Shown here: piece by piece, positions 50,214-59,925 of the stretch
How positions within the stretch are numbered: the stretch's first letter is position 1
Layout of the letters: each line of letters begins with the position of its first letter
Source of the DNA: Pseudomonas marginalis
GTDB taxonomy: Bacteria > Pseudomonadota > Gammaproteobacteria > Pseudomonadales > Pseudomonadaceae
NCBI RefSeq assembly: GCF_900105325.1
Contig: NZ_FNSU01000001.1
Coordinates: forward strand, 682,001 to 746,000
Direction: 5' to 3'
DNA length: 64,000 nt
Translations under genes and position numbers: made by a program
The notes under the pieces: generated by a model
Told to the model about the DNA's origin: nothing
What the model saw: only the letters and a program-made list of their open reading frames with translations
Database searches by the model: none

Positions 50214-50434
50214 GCCTGCTGCTGTGGGATGGGGTTGTAGGTATTTGTTACCGAAGTGATTTTTTAAGTGAATGCTCTAAAAAAATCCCACACGTAACGA
50301 GATTGTTTCTACGCTTAGGGTACGACTGATTTCTGGCCCAGGGAGTCCGTCTGTTTGTACAGAGAGGCATTGCGCTCCCCGGGAAACGGTTTGTGGGCAC
50401 AGGAGTTTTTGATCGATATCAGGAGAAACAGTCC

Positions 50435-50620
50435 ATGGCCAAGTCCTATGGTGTAGCGGGTGCGGTGGTGTCTTTTTTTACCCGCAGGGTGTCCTTGCGT
50501 GGCCGCAGGTTGAGTTCGGACGAAGCCGAATTACTGGCGCAGTATCGCGCGCTGACCGAAAGCGATCAGGTAGCGATGCGGTATCTGATTGGAGCGATGA
50601 AGAGTGTGTCGCGGTTCTGA
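50435..50620 (+). CDS. Small conserved-looking protein, unknown
   Basis: 61 residues: an N-terminal MAKSYGVAGAVVSFFTRR, then basic and helical LSSDEAELLAQYRALTESDQ. AGGAGA lies 9 bases before ATG 50435. A 270-base leader carries a GGGAG/CTCCC hairpin near 50340-50380. It may be a small regulatory or membrane-associated protein. No family named. Confidence 0.65.
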   Translation: MAKSYGVAGAVVSFFTRRVSLRGRRLSSDEAELLAQYRALTESDQVAMRYLIGAMKSVSRF

Positions 50621-50633
50621 TGCTGTGCGCGAG

Positions 50634-50663
50634 GATCGTTCCCACGCGAGCGTGGGAACGATC
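50634..50663. terminator. Perfect inverted repeat between convergent genes
   Basis: GATCGTTCCCACG and its complement around a four-base loop. It ends between 50620 and the opgD stop (50668), so it may stop both transcripts; it has no T tract. Confidence 0.65.
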
Positions 50664-50667
50664 TGGA

Positions 50668-52293
50668 TCAGGTGTACTTGCGCTGCTCCGGTGCCGGCGG
50701 GAAGTACTGATACAACCAGGTTTCACTCAGGGTGCGGTCCTGGGTGCGAATAAACAGCCGCAGTTCCACCGGCTCCACGCTGTCGCTGGTCGGGTACCAG
50801 TCGAACAGGATGCGGTAGCCCTTGATGTTGTCGAGCACCAGCACGCTGAAGTCTTTCACTTCGCCGTGGGAGCAGGTCACCACCGGCTCGATCCCGGTGC
50901 CGGCCGGCAAACGGTCCAGGCCGCCGCCCTTGAAGTCCACGGCAAAGCGGCGCGCCCACACTGGCGGGTAGTGCTCGCCCGGTGCCCAACCTTCGGTAAA
51001 ACCGCCCATGCCGGAACGGGTCGCGTCGACTTGCGCCAGCGGCGTGCTGACCGGGGGCAGGGCGCTCCAGTACAGCTTGTAGCCATAGTTGAGTGAGTCG
51101 CCGGCCGCCACCGGCTTTTTCGGGGTCCAGAAGGCCACGATGTTGTCCAGGGTCTCACCGGTGGTGGGGATTTCCAACAGGTCGATCGAGCCTTCGCCCC
51201 AGGCGGTGGTCGGTTCGACCCACAGGCTTGGACGCTTGCTGTACCAGTCGACGGTGTCTTGGTAGCTGGCGAACTCATGGTCGGTCTGCACCAGGCCGAA
51301 ACCTTTCGGGTCGGTGTCGGCGAACGCATTGAACTGCAGCTTGGCCGGGTTATTCAACGGGCGGCAAATCCACTCGCCATTACCCCGCCACATCGCCAGG
51401 CGGTCCGAATCGTGGATCTGTGGGTGGATGGTGTCGCACATGCGGCGTTCGTGGGTGCCGCAACTGAACATGCTGGTCATGGCGGCGATGCCCAACTGTT
51501 CGATGGCGGTACGTGCGTTGATATGGGCGTCGATGGCCATCACCACTTGGTTGGCCTGGCAGTCGATATCGAAGCGATAGGCGCCGGTGGCGCTCGGCGA
51601 GTCGAGCAGGGCGTAGACCACAAAGCGGGTCGCGTTCTTGTCCGGGGTCTCGAACCAGAACTGCGTGAAGTCGGGGAACTCCTCGCGTTTCTTCGCGTAG
51701 GTATCAATCGCCAGTCCGCGTGCGGAAAGGCCGTACTGGCCGGTGGAATCCACCGCGCGGAAGTAGCTGGCGCCGAGAAACGACAGCACGTCATGGCGAT
51801 CCAGTTCCGGCGCCTTGAACAACTTGAAGCCGGAGAAACCCAGGTCGCCGGTCAGCTGTTTAGTGTCGACGGTGGTTTTTTCATAATTGAACAGTGAGGG
51901 GCGGAAATGCACTTCCCGGGCTTCACGGGTCTTGGGGTCGACGCTGTGCATGCGCACCGGCGTCTTGAAGCCCATGCCGACGTGGAAGAACTGCACGTCG
52001 AGTTGGCCGTTCAATTCCTTCCACAGCGAATGGTTGCCGTCGTAGCCGATGGCGTTGAAATTCTGCGGGGTCATGGTCGCCAGGGTGGGCGGCAGCACCT
52101 GTTTGGTGTCTTTATACGCGGTTCCGGCGAGTTGTTTGGCTTGGGCCTTGAGCGTTTCAAAATCGAACGCCACGGCCTTGCCATCGGCGGCACGGTTCCC
52201 GGCCCAGGCCTGCGCGGCAAGCAGGCCGCTGGCCGATAAACCGGTGTAGGCCGCAATGGCCATGGAGGCTTTGAGCAAATTCCTGCGGTGCAT
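50668..52293 (-). CDS. opgD: Glucan biosynthesis protein D
   Basis: 541 residues. The N-terminus HRRNLLKASMAIAAYTGLSA has a twin-arginine-type signal, then the OpgD/OpgG family domains with GYDGNHSLWKELN, HVGMGFKTPVRMH and SYFRAVDS. It is thought to modify osmoregulated periplasmic glucan. It lies alone, convergent with 50435, and a long leader-less gap follows on its 5' side. Confidence 0.93.
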   Translation of the reverse strand: MHRRNLLKASMAIAAYTGLSASGLLAAQAWAGNRAADGKAVAFDFETLKAQAKQLAGTAYKDTKQVLPPTLATMTPQNFNAIGYDGNHSLWKELNGQLDVQFFHVGMGFKTPVRMHSVDPKTREAREVHFRPSLFNYEKTTVDTKQLTGDLGFSGFKLFKAPELDRHDVLSFLGASYFRAVDSTGQYGLSARGLAIDTYAKKREEFPDFTQFWFETPDKNATRFVVYALLDSPSATGAYRFDIDCQANQVVMAIDAHINARTAIEQLGIAAMTSMFSCGTHERRMCDTIHPQIHDSDRLAMWRGNGEWICRPLNNPAKLQFNAFADTDPKGFGLVQTDHEFASYQDTVDWYSKRPSLWVEPTTAWGEGSIDLLEIPTTGETLDNIVAFWTPKKPVAAGDSLNYGYKLYWSALPPVSTPLAQVDATRSGMGGFTEGWAPGEHYPPVWARRFAVDFKGGGLDRLPAGTGIEPVVTCSHGEVKDFSVLVLDNIKGYRILFDWYPTSDSVEPVELRLFIRTQDRTLSETWLYQYFPPAPEQRKYT

Positions 52294-52654
52294 AGAGACA
52301 ACCTGTCGTGAGCAAATCCCGCGCCGTTCCTGGCACGTGCTGGATCAGAAATTACGGTTCGGACATGCCTTCGGCCAAACACAACGGACATTAAACAGAC
52401 GCCGGATAGCTTAAGCGGTTCGATGACGTAGGAAAATTGATTGATGGCGGGGTGATTGCATTGCAAATGCGACAAGACATTTCCGACGCTGTGAGCGAAC
52501 ACATTACCCACGAATTATGAAGATCCAAATGTAGGAGCGAGCTTGCTCGCGAAGAACGTCAACGATAACGCGGACATTCTGACTAACCGCGGTGCGCTTG
52601 CGTTCTTCGCGAGCAAGCTCGCTCCTACAATAAAGCGTTACGGCACTTGGGCGA
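52294..52654. other. Gap between opgD and the aldehyde dehydrogenase
   Basis: 361 bases. Contains the opgD leader and the REP-type inverted repeat at 52530-52629; no gene is supported. Confidence 0.6.
52530..52629. repeat. REP-type inverted repeat, long arms
   Basis: About 30-base arms starting TGTAGGAGCGAGCTTGCTCG and the complement at 52600-52629, with a 40-base loop. Same family as 48914. Confidence 0.88.
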
Positions 52655-54079
52655 TCAGTGCTTGAACATCACATGCCGAACCGTGGTGTAGTCCTCCAAG
52701 CCATACATGGACATATCCTTGCCATACCCCGACAGTTTCTGACCACCGTGAGGCATTTCGCTGACGAGCATGAAATGGGTGTTTACCCAGGTGCAGCCGT
52801 ACTGCAAACGCGCGGCCAGGCGGTGGGCGCGTCCTACGTCGGCGGTCCATACCGATGACGCCAACCCGTAGTCCGAATCATTGGCCCAGCCCAGTACCTG
52901 CGCCTCATCGGTGAATTTGGTTACCGACACCACTGGCCCGAACACCTCGCGGCGCACGATTTCATCGTCCTGTTGCGCATCGGCGAGCACGGTCGGCTCA
53001 AAGAAGAAACCATTGCCTTCCACCGCCTTGCCACCGGTGACCAGGCGGATATGCGGCTGCGCCACGGCGCGTTCGACAAACCCGGCAACCCGGTCGCGGT
53101 GTTGCGCGGTGATCAACGGGCCCAGCTCAGTGGCCGGGTCATCCTGCAAGCCGTATTTGATGCTGGCGACCGCCGCGCCGAGCTTCTCCACAAAGGCGTC
53201 GTAGATGTCCGCCTGCGCATAAATCCGGCACGCTGCGGTGCAGTCCTGGCCGGCATTGTAGAAGCCAAAGGTACGAATGCCTTCCACCGCTGCATCGATA
53301 TCCGCATCGTTGAAGATGATCACAGGCGCCTTGCCGCCCAGCTCCATATGCATGCGCTTCACGCTGTCGGCGGTGCTGGAGATGATATTCGCACCGGTGG
53401 CGATGGATCCGGTCAGCGACACCATGCGCACTTTCGGGTGGTTCACCAGCGGACTGCCCACGGTAGGCCCACGGCCGAACACCAGGTTGAGTACTCCGGC
53501 CGGGAAAATCTCCGACGCCAACTCGACCATCCGCAACGCGGTCAGCGGGGTTTGCTCCGACGGCTTGAGCACCACGGTATTGCCCGCGGCCAGGGCCGGT
53601 GCGATTTTCCAGGCGACCATCATCAGTGGGTAGTTCCACGGCGCGATGGACGCGATCACGCCCACCGGGTCGCGACGGATCATCGAGGTGTGGCCGGGCA
53701 AGTATTCACCGCCGGCCGAACCGCTCATGCAACGGCTGGCGCCAGCGAAGAAGCGGAACACGTCGGCAATCGCCGGGATCTCGTCGTTCAGCGCGGCGCT
53801 GTAGGGCTTGCCGCAGTTGTCCGATTCCAGCTTGGCCAGTTCTTCGCCGTGGGCTTCGATCACGTCGGCCAGTTTCAGCAGCAACAGCGAGCGATCCTTG
53901 GGCGCGGTTTGCGACCAGCCTTCGAAGGCCGCATCGGCGGCGCGCACGGCGGCGTCGACCTGGGCTTCGCTGGCTTCTTTGATTTCCACCAGCACGCGGC
54001 CCAATGCCGGGTTGAACACCGCTTGCGCCGGGCCTTCGCCTTCGACGAGGTGGCCGTTGATCAAGAGTTTGGTTTGCAT
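52655..54079 (-). CDS. Aldehyde dehydrogenase, gamma-aminobutyraldehyde type (PatD-like)
   Basis: 474 residues. Catalytic Cys in NAGQDCTAACRIYA and Glu in MELGGKAPVII; the NAD site AGNTVVLKPSEQTP. It resembles E. coli PatD (YdcW) and oxidises 4-aminobutanal formed from putrescine to 4-aminobutyrate. It is the last gene of the minus-strand operon, after the ABC transporter. A paralogue (58336-59823) begins the operon. Confidence 0.88.
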   Translation of the reverse strand: MQTKLLINGHLVEGEGPAQAVFNPALGRVLVEIKEASEAQVDAAVRAADAAFEGWSQTAPKDRSLLLLKLADVIEAHGEELAKLESDNCGKPYSAALNDEIPAIADVFRFFAGASRCMSGSAGGEYLPGHTSMIRRDPVGVIASIAPWNYPLMMVAWKIAPALAAGNTVVLKPSEQTPLTALRMVELASEIFPAGVLNLVFGRGPTVGSPLVNHPKVRMVSLTGSIATGANIISSTADSVKRMHMELGGKAPVIIFNDADIDAAVEGIRTFGFYNAGQDCTAACRIYAQADIYDAFVEKLGAAVASIKYGLQDDPATELGPLITAQHRDRVAGFVERAVAQPHIRLVTGGKAVEGNGFFFEPTVLADAQQDDEIVRREVFGPVVSVTKFTDEAQVLGWANDSDYGLASSVWTADVGRAHRLAARLQYGCTWVNTHFMLVSEMPHGGQKLSGYGKDMSMYGLEDYTTVRHVMFKH

Positions 54080-54165
54080 GGTTCAGTCCTCCAAAAAGCG
54101 ATCGTTATGTCACTGAATAAACCGGCTCTGAATGTGGGAGAGGGCTCGGTGTCTTCAATAAAAAA

Positions 54166-54975
54166 TTATTTACCACCACTCCCGGCCACGCTTTCACCGC
54201 CGCGAGTCAGGTAATAGGCGCCCAGGATCGGGAACATCGTCACCAGCATCACCAGCATCGCGACCACATTGGTCACCGGCACATCCCGTGGCCGGCTCAA
54301 TTGGTTGAGCAACCACAGCGGCAACGTACGCTCGTGGCCGGCGGTGAAAGTGGTGACGATGATTTCGTCGAACGACAGCGCAAACGCCAGCATGCCGCCG
54401 GCCAGCAGCGCCGAGCCGAGGTTGGGCATGATGATGTAGCGGAAGGTCTGCCAGCCGTCGGCGCCCAGGTCCATCGAGGCTTCGATCAGGCTGTGGGACG
54501 TACGGCGCAGGCGGGCAATGACGTTGTTGTAGACGATCACCACGCAGAACGTCGCGTGGCCGACGATGATGGTGAACATCCCCGGCTCGATGCCTAATGT
54601 CTTGAACGTCGCCAGCAGTGCAATACCGGTGATGATCCCCGGCAGCGCAATCGGCAGGATCAACATCAGCGACACACCTTGCTTGCCAAAGAACTCGCGG
54701 CGATACAGCGCCGCCGAGGCCAGGGTGCCCAGCACCATGGCAATCAGGGTGGCGATGGCGGCGATCTGCAACGACAGCTTGATCGCTTCCAGCACATCCG
54801 GCCGGGCGAAGGCCACGCTGAACCACTTCAGGGTAAAGCCCTGGGGCGGAAAGCTGAACGCGGCTTCCTCGGTGTTGAAGGCGTAGAGGAAGATGATCAG
54901 GATCGGGAAGTGCAGGAATACCAACCCGCCCCAGGCTGCGATCTTCAAGCCTAATGATGATTTCTCAGAGTGCAT
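54166..54975 (-). CDS. Polyamine ABC transporter permease (YdcV-like)
   Basis: 269 residues, with six membrane segments and the conserved permease motif EASMDLGADGWQTFRYIIMP (EAA loop). Its start overlaps the stop of the partner permease by 11 bases. Fits PotI/YdcV. About 90 bases separate it from the downstream aldehyde dehydrogenase. Confidence 0.88.
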   Translation of the reverse strand: MHSEKSSLGLKIAAWGGLVFLHFPILIIFLYAFNTEEAAFSFPPQGFTLKWFSVAFARPDVLEAIKLSLQIAAIATLIAMVLGTLASAALYRREFFGKQGVSLMLILPIALPGIITGIALLATFKTLGIEPGMFTIIVGHATFCVVIVYNNVIARLRRTSHSLIEASMDLGADGWQTFRYIIMPNLGSALLAGGMLAFALSFDEIIVTTFTAGHERTLPLWLLNQLSRPRDVPVTNVVAMLVMLVTMFPILGAYYLTRGGESVAGSGGK

Positions 54976-55894
54976 CGAAGGCCCCCAGGCGTTTGACGAT
55001 GGACAGGTAAACCGCGATCAGCACGATCGGTACCAGGGTGAACGCCGCCGCCATGGGCATATTGCCGATGGCGCCTTGCTGGGCGTAGACCATTCCGCCG
55101 ACGAAGTAACCCGGCGGACCCACCAGTTGCGGCACGATGAAATCGCCCAGGGTCAGCGAAAACGTGAAGATCGAACCGGCGGCAATCCCCGGCACCGACA
55201 GTGGCAGGATCACCTGCATGAAGGTCTGGCGCGGCTTGGCGCCGAGGTCGGCGGAGGCTTGCAGCAGCGACGGCGGCAAGCGCTCCAGGGACGCCTGGAT
55301 CGGCAGGATCATAAAGGGCAGCCAGATATAGACGAACACCATGAAACGCCCCAGGTGCGAGGTGCTCAAGGTGCTGCCGCCCACGCCGGGAATGCCCAGC
55401 ACGAACTGCAATACCGGTTCCAGGCCCAGGTGCTGCACGAACCACTGCGCCACTCCACCTTTGGCCAGCAGCAACGTCCAGGCATACGCCTTGACGATGT
55501 AGCTGGCCCACATCGGCATCATCACCGCGATATAGAAGAACGCCTTGGTCTTGCCCGTGGTGTAGCGCGCCATGTAGTAGGCGATCGGGAAGGCGACGAT
55601 GGCGCTGGCGATCGACACCACGATCGCCATGCCCAGGGTGCGCAGGATGATGTCGAAGTTCGACGGCTGGAACAGCGCGGCGAAGTTGGCCAGGGTCAGG
55701 TCCGGGGTGACCGCCATGGTGAAGTCGTCAAAGGTATAGAAGCCTTGCCATAGCAGGGTCAGTAACGAACCCAGGTAGATCGCGCCGAACCAGATCAGCG
55801 GCGGAACCAGCAGCATCGCCAGGTACAGGTTGGGCTTGCGGTACAGCAGGTTGGAAAACCTGCGCATCGGCGGTTGGGAAAGGGCCAGGCTCAT
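54965..55894 (-). CDS. Polyamine ABC transporter permease (YdcU-like)
   Basis: 309 residues with about six membrane segments and the EAA-type loop (LLQASADLGAKPRQTFMQVILP). Fits PotH/YdcU. It overlaps the ATPase gene end (TGAC-ATG) and the second permease. Confidence 0.88.
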   Translation of the reverse strand: MSLALSQPPMRRFSNLLYRKPNLYLAMLLVPPLIWFGAIYLGSLLTLLWQGFYTFDDFTMAVTPDLTLANFAALFQPSNFDIILRTLGMAIVVSIASAIVAFPIAYYMARYTTGKTKAFFYIAVMMPMWASYIVKAYAWTLLLAKGGVAQWFVQHLGLEPVLQFVLGIPGVGGSTLSTSHLGRFMVFVYIWLPFMILPIQASLERLPPSLLQASADLGAKPRQTFMQVILPLSVPGIAAGSIFTFSLTLGDFIVPQLVGPPGYFVGGMVYAQQGAIGNMPMAAAFTLVPIVLIAVYLSIVKRLGAFDAL

Positions 55895-55895
55895 G

Positions 55896-56930
55896 TCACA
55901 CCTCGCCTGCGCGGTCAGTCAGCGGCGTCATGGCTTCTCGCGCCCAGCGGGCGGTGATGAACTGGCCGACCTGATGGCCGCTGCTGATGTCCAGCCACTG
56001 GTTGTTGGCCTGGCTGATGTTCAGCGCCTGGCCGTTTTCCAGTTTCAGTTCATAGCGGGTGGCGCTGCCCTGGTACTGGATGTCGTGCAGCAGGCCGCTG
56101 ATTTCCACTTCGCCGGCGCCCAGCGGGCCCTCGGCAAACCGTACGTGTTCCGGGCGAATCGAAAACGGCTGCGCACTGCCGCTGAGGCGCTGGGCCAACT
56201 CGCCGCGAATCACGTTGGAGGTGCCGACGAACTCGGCGACGAACGCGGTGGCCGGTTTCATATACAGGTTGCGCGGGGTGTCGACCTGTTCGATACGGCC
56301 CTTGTTGAACACCGCCACACGGTCGGACATCGACAGCGCTTCGGTCTGGTCGTGGGTGACGAAGATAAAGGTGATGCCGAGCTGGCGTTGCAGCTTCTTC
56401 AGCTCGCTTTGCATCTGTTCGCGCAGCTTGAGGTCGAGGGCGCCCAGGGGTTCATCGAGCAGCAACACGCGGGGGCGATTGACCAGGGCACGGGCCAAGG
56501 CCACTCGTTGGCGTTGGCCGCCGGAGAGCTGTACCGGCTTGCGCTCGCCGTAGCCACCGAGGGCGACCATCCCCAAGGCTTCTTCGGCGCGGTTGAGGCG
56601 TTCGGTCTTGCCCACGCCTTTGACCTTGAGGCCATAGGCGACGTTGTCGCGCACGTTCATATGGGGGAACAGTGCGTAATCCTGGAATACCGTGTTTACG
56701 TCACGCTGATACGGCGGCAAGCCAGCGGCTTCCTCGCCATGAATGCGGATCGAGCCTGCGCTCGGTTGCTCGAAACCGGCGATCAGGCGCAGGCAGGTGG
56801 TCTTGCCCGAGCCGGATGGGCCGAGCATGGAAAAGAACTCGCCGTCCTGGATATCGATGGAAACCCGGTCAACGGCCTTCACTTCGCCGAACTGACGGGA
56901 AACGTGGGTGAATTGGACTGCAAGCGTCAT
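55896..56930 (-). CDS. Polyamine ABC transporter ATP-binding protein (YdcT-like)
   Basis: 344 residues from ATG 56930. Walker A GPSGSGKT, signature LSGGQRQRVALARAL, Walker B VLLLDEP, H-loop THDQTEALSM, then a TOBE domain from about residue 260. It energises import of polyamine-like compounds through the two permeases. GGAG 8 bases before the ATG decides the start. Confidence 0.93.
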   Translation of the reverse strand: MTLAVQFTHVSRQFGEVKAVDRVSIDIQDGEFFSMLGPSGSGKTTCLRLIAGFEQPSAGSIRIHGEEAAGLPPYQRDVNTVFQDYALFPHMNVRDNVAYGLKVKGVGKTERLNRAEEALGMVALGGYGERKPVQLSGGQRQRVALARALVNRPRVLLLDEPLGALDLKLREQMQSELKKLQRQLGITFIFVTHDQTEALSMSDRVAVFNKGRIEQVDTPRNLYMKPATAFVAEFVGTSNVIRGELAQRLSGSAQPFSIRPEHVRFAEGPLGAGEVEISGLLHDIQYQGSATRYELKLENGQALNISQANNQWLDISSGHQVGQFITARWAREAMTPLTDRAGEV

Positions 56931-57112
56931 GGTGCGGTGCTCCAAAAAGGCGCGTTTTGGATAAAAATAAAATCGTAGGAGGTGCTCAGAAATCGCAGCC
57001 TCGTTTCACTCGACGGCTCCTACCAACGGTGTAGAAGCAGTAAAGATCCGTAGCAGCTGCCGAGGCACGAGGCTGCGTTGGGCCGCGAAGCGGCCCCTGA
57101 GGGTCAGATGGC

Positions 57113-58264
57113 TTAGCGCCCGCCCATGATCGCGATGTAGTCCTGGGTCCAGCGGCTGTACGGCACGAACTTGCCGCCCTCGGCCTGCGGGGTTTTCCAG
57201 AAGGCGATCTTGTCGAACTGATCGAAGCCGTTGGTCTTGCAACCCTCGGCGCCGAGCAGTTCGCTTTCCTTGCAGGCTGCGGGCACCGCCGGCAGCGAGC
57301 CGAACCAGGCGGCGACATCGCCCTGGACTTTCGGCTGCAGCGACCAGTCCATCCACTTGTAGGCGCAATTCGGGTGCTTGGCCTCGCTGTGCAACATGGT
57401 GGTGTCGGCCCAGCCGGTGGCGCCTTCCTTGGGAATGGTCGAAGCAATCGGCTGCTTCTCGTTCTGCAGGCCGTTGACCTGATACGGCCAGGCGCTGGAG
57501 GCCACCACGCCTTCGTTCTTGAAGTCGCTCATTTGCACGGTGGTGTCATGCCAGTAGCGGTGGATCAACGGCTGCTGCGCGCGCAACAGGTCGAGCACGG
57601 CCTTGTACTGGGTTTCGGTCAGTTCATAGGGGCTCTGGATCCCCAGTTCCGGCTGGGTGCTCTTGAGGTACAGTGCCGCATCGGCGATGTAGATCGGACC
57701 GTCATAGGCCTGCACGCGACCTTTGTTCGGCTTGCCGTCCGGCAGGTTCTGCGCATCGAACAGCACATTCCAGCTGGTGGGCGCGGTCTTGAACACGGTG
57801 GTGTTGTACATCAGCACGTTCGGCCCCCACTGGTACGGGGTGCCGTAGGTCTGCTGGCCCACCACGTACCACGGCGCATCCTTGAGGCGCGGGTCGATGT
57901 TCTTCCAGTTGGGGATCAACGCCGTGTTGATTGGTTGCACACGCTTGCCAACGATCAACCGCAGCGACGCATCCCCGGACGCGGTGACCAGGTCATAACC
58001 GCCCTTGGCCATCAAACTAACCATTTCGTCAGAGGTGGCGGCGGTTTTCACGTTGACCTTGCAGCCGGTTTCCTTCTCGAAACCTGTGACCCAGTCGTAG
58101 GCCTTGTCGCTTTCGCCACGTTCGATATAGCCGGGCCAGGCGACGATATCCAGCTGGCCTTCACCAGCGCCCACCGCCTTGAGCGGTTCGGCGGCCTGGA
58201 TACTGACGCTGGCCAGCAGCGCGGTGGTCAAGGCACTGAGCAGTGCGGTCTTATGCGCAGACAT
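57113..58264 (-). CDS. Polyamine-type periplasmic binding protein (YdcS-like)
   Basis: 383 residues. Signal peptide MSAHKTALLSALTTALLASV with cleavage after IQA (about 24), then a type-II periplasmic-binding fold with VAWPGYIERGE and GPNVLMYNTTVFKTAP. It would bind a polyamine or related substrate for the permeases. The gene-to-gene gap of 183 bases to the ATPase holds a hairpin-like region near 56985-57112. Confidence 0.9.
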   Translation of the reverse strand: MSAHKTALLSALTTALLASVSIQAAEPLKAVGAGEGQLDIVAWPGYIERGESDKAYDWVTGFEKETGCKVNVKTAATSDEMVSLMAKGGYDLVTASGDASLRLIVGKRVQPINTALIPNWKNIDPRLKDAPWYVVGQQTYGTPYQWGPNVLMYNTTVFKTAPTSWNVLFDAQNLPDGKPNKGRVQAYDGPIYIADAALYLKSTQPELGIQSPYELTETQYKAVLDLLRAQQPLIHRYWHDTTVQMSDFKNEGVVASSAWPYQVNGLQNEKQPIASTIPKEGATGWADTTMLHSEAKHPNCAYKWMDWSLQPKVQGDVAAWFGSLPAVPAACKESELLGAEGCKTNGFDQFDKIAFWKTPQAEGGKFVPYSRWTQDYIAIMGGR

Positions 58265-58335
58265 GGGGATTCCCTCTTCTTTAATTATGGTCGGGGCAGT
58301 GTGTGAAGCCGTGACGCATGAGCTTAGTTGTTGTT

Positions 58336-59823
58336 TTAAAGATGCTGGCCGTGGCGGGCCATGATGTGGCGCACCACGCTGTAGTCCTGTAGCGAATCGC
58401 TGGACAGATCTTTCCCATACCCCGAGCGCTTCAAGCCGCCGTGGGGCATTTCGCTGACCAGCATGAAATGGCTGTTGATCCAGGTGCAGCCGTATTGCAG
58501 GCGCGCGGCGACCTGCATGGCCTTGTCCAGGTTCTGGGTCCAGACGGAGGAGGCCAGGCCGTATTCGGAATCGTTGGCCCAGTCCACCGCCTGTTCCAGT
58601 TCGTCGAAGCGGGTCACGGTGACCACCGGGCCGAACACTTCGCGCTGGACGATTTCATCGTTCTGCTTGCAACCGGCGAGCAGCGTCGGCTGGTAATAGA
58701 AGCCGGCCCCGGAATGCACGGCCGCGCCGGTGACCCGCTCGATATGCGGCTGGCCCAGGGCGCGCTCGACAAAGCTGGCCACGCGGTCGCGCTGGCGTGT
58801 GCTGATCAGCGGGCCGAGTTCATTATCGGCATCGCGCTTGCCGGCGAAGCGCAGGCTGCTGACGGCTGCGCCCAGCTCGGCGACCAATTTGTCGTGGATG
58901 CCCGCCTGGGCATAGATGCGGCACGCCGCGGTGCAGTCCTGGCCGGCGTTGTAGTAACCGTAGGCACGTACGCCTTCGACCACGGCTTGCAGATCGGCGT
59001 CGTTGCACACGATCACCGGCGCCTTGCCGCCCAATTCCAGGTGTGTGCGTTTGAGGGTCTTGGAGGCGGCCTGCAGGATTTTCTGGCCGGTGACGATGTC
59101 GCCGGTCAGCGAGACCATGCGCACCTTGGGGTGGCTGACCAAATGGCTGCCGACGCCTTCACCGCCACCGCACAGAATGTTGATGACCCCGCGTGGTAAC
59201 ACGTCCTTCAGGACCGGGGCCAATGCGAGGATCGACAGCGGCGTGTGTTCCGACGGCTTGAACACCAAGGTATTACCGGCCGCCAGCGCTGGGGCGATCT
59301 TCCACGCGGCCATCATCAGCGGGTAGTTCCACGGCGCAATCGAGGCCACCACGCCAATCGGATCGCGGCGCACCATGCTGGTGTAGCCCGGCAGGTATTC
59401 GCCGCTGAGCTGGCCGGTCTGGCAGCGCACGGCGCCGGCGAAGAAGCGGAACACATCGATGGTGGCGCTCAAGTCGTCCTGGCGCGCCAGGTGCAACGGC
59501 TTGCCGCAGTTAAGCGATTCCAGGCGGGCCAGATAGTCGGCGTGTTTCTCGATGGCGTCGGCGATGCCCAGCAGGATGTTGGAGCGTTGTTGCGGCGTGG
59601 TCCGCGACCAGCCGGCAAAAGCGCGGTGTGCGGCGAGGATCGCACTTTCGACCTGCTCGGTGCTGGCTTCGGCGATCTGGGTGAGCACTTCGCCGGTGGC
59701 CGGGTTGAGGATCGGCTCGGCAACGCCCTGGCCCTGGACCAGTTCGCCGTCGATCAGCAACGCAGTGAGCAGCGGGGTTGGCGCGCCGGACATTTTTCGT
59801 GATCTCTTTTCTTGTGTGGTCAT
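58336..59823 (-). CDS. Aldehyde dehydrogenase, second PatD-like copy
   Basis: 495 residues from ATG 59823; a start at 59793 (MSGAPTPL) is also possible. It shares YYNAGQDCTAACRIYAQ and the NAD site AGNTLVFKPSEHTP with the copy at 52655, plus an N-terminal extension. It sits first in the operon, directly upstream of the binding protein. It may take a different aldehyde. Confidence 0.87.
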   Translation of the reverse strand: MTTQEKRSRKMSGAPTPLLTALLIDGELVQGQGVAEPILNPATGEVLTQIAEASTEQVESAILAAHRAFAGWSRTTPQQRSNILLGIADAIEKHADYLARLESLNCGKPLHLARQDDLSATIDVFRFFAGAVRCQTGQLSGEYLPGYTSMVRRDPIGVVASIAPWNYPLMMAAWKIAPALAAGNTLVFKPSEHTPLSILALAPVLKDVLPRGVINILCGGGEGVGSHLVSHPKVRMVSLTGDIVTGQKILQAASKTLKRTHLELGGKAPVIVCNDADLQAVVEGVRAYGYYNAGQDCTAACRIYAQAGIHDKLVAELGAAVSSLRFAGKRDADNELGPLISTRQRDRVASFVERALGQPHIERVTGAAVHSGAGFYYQPTLLAGCKQNDEIVQREVFGPVVTVTRFDELEQAVDWANDSEYGLASSVWTQNLDKAMQVAARLQYGCTWINSHFMLVSEMPHGGLKRSGYGKDLSSDSLQDYSVVRHIMARHGQHL

Positions 59824-59925
59824 GGGCGTTCTCTTACAAGGCGCATGACCCTCTCCTATGAATAAACAGAGACTAGAGGCCAGGCGTGAGGACAACAAAT
59901 ACTAAATACTGAATGCAGCATTCGA

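Noticed and set aside
52973..54214. 413-codon frame antisense to the aldehyde dehydrogenase
   Set aside because: A mirror of the PatD-like gene; same composition bias.
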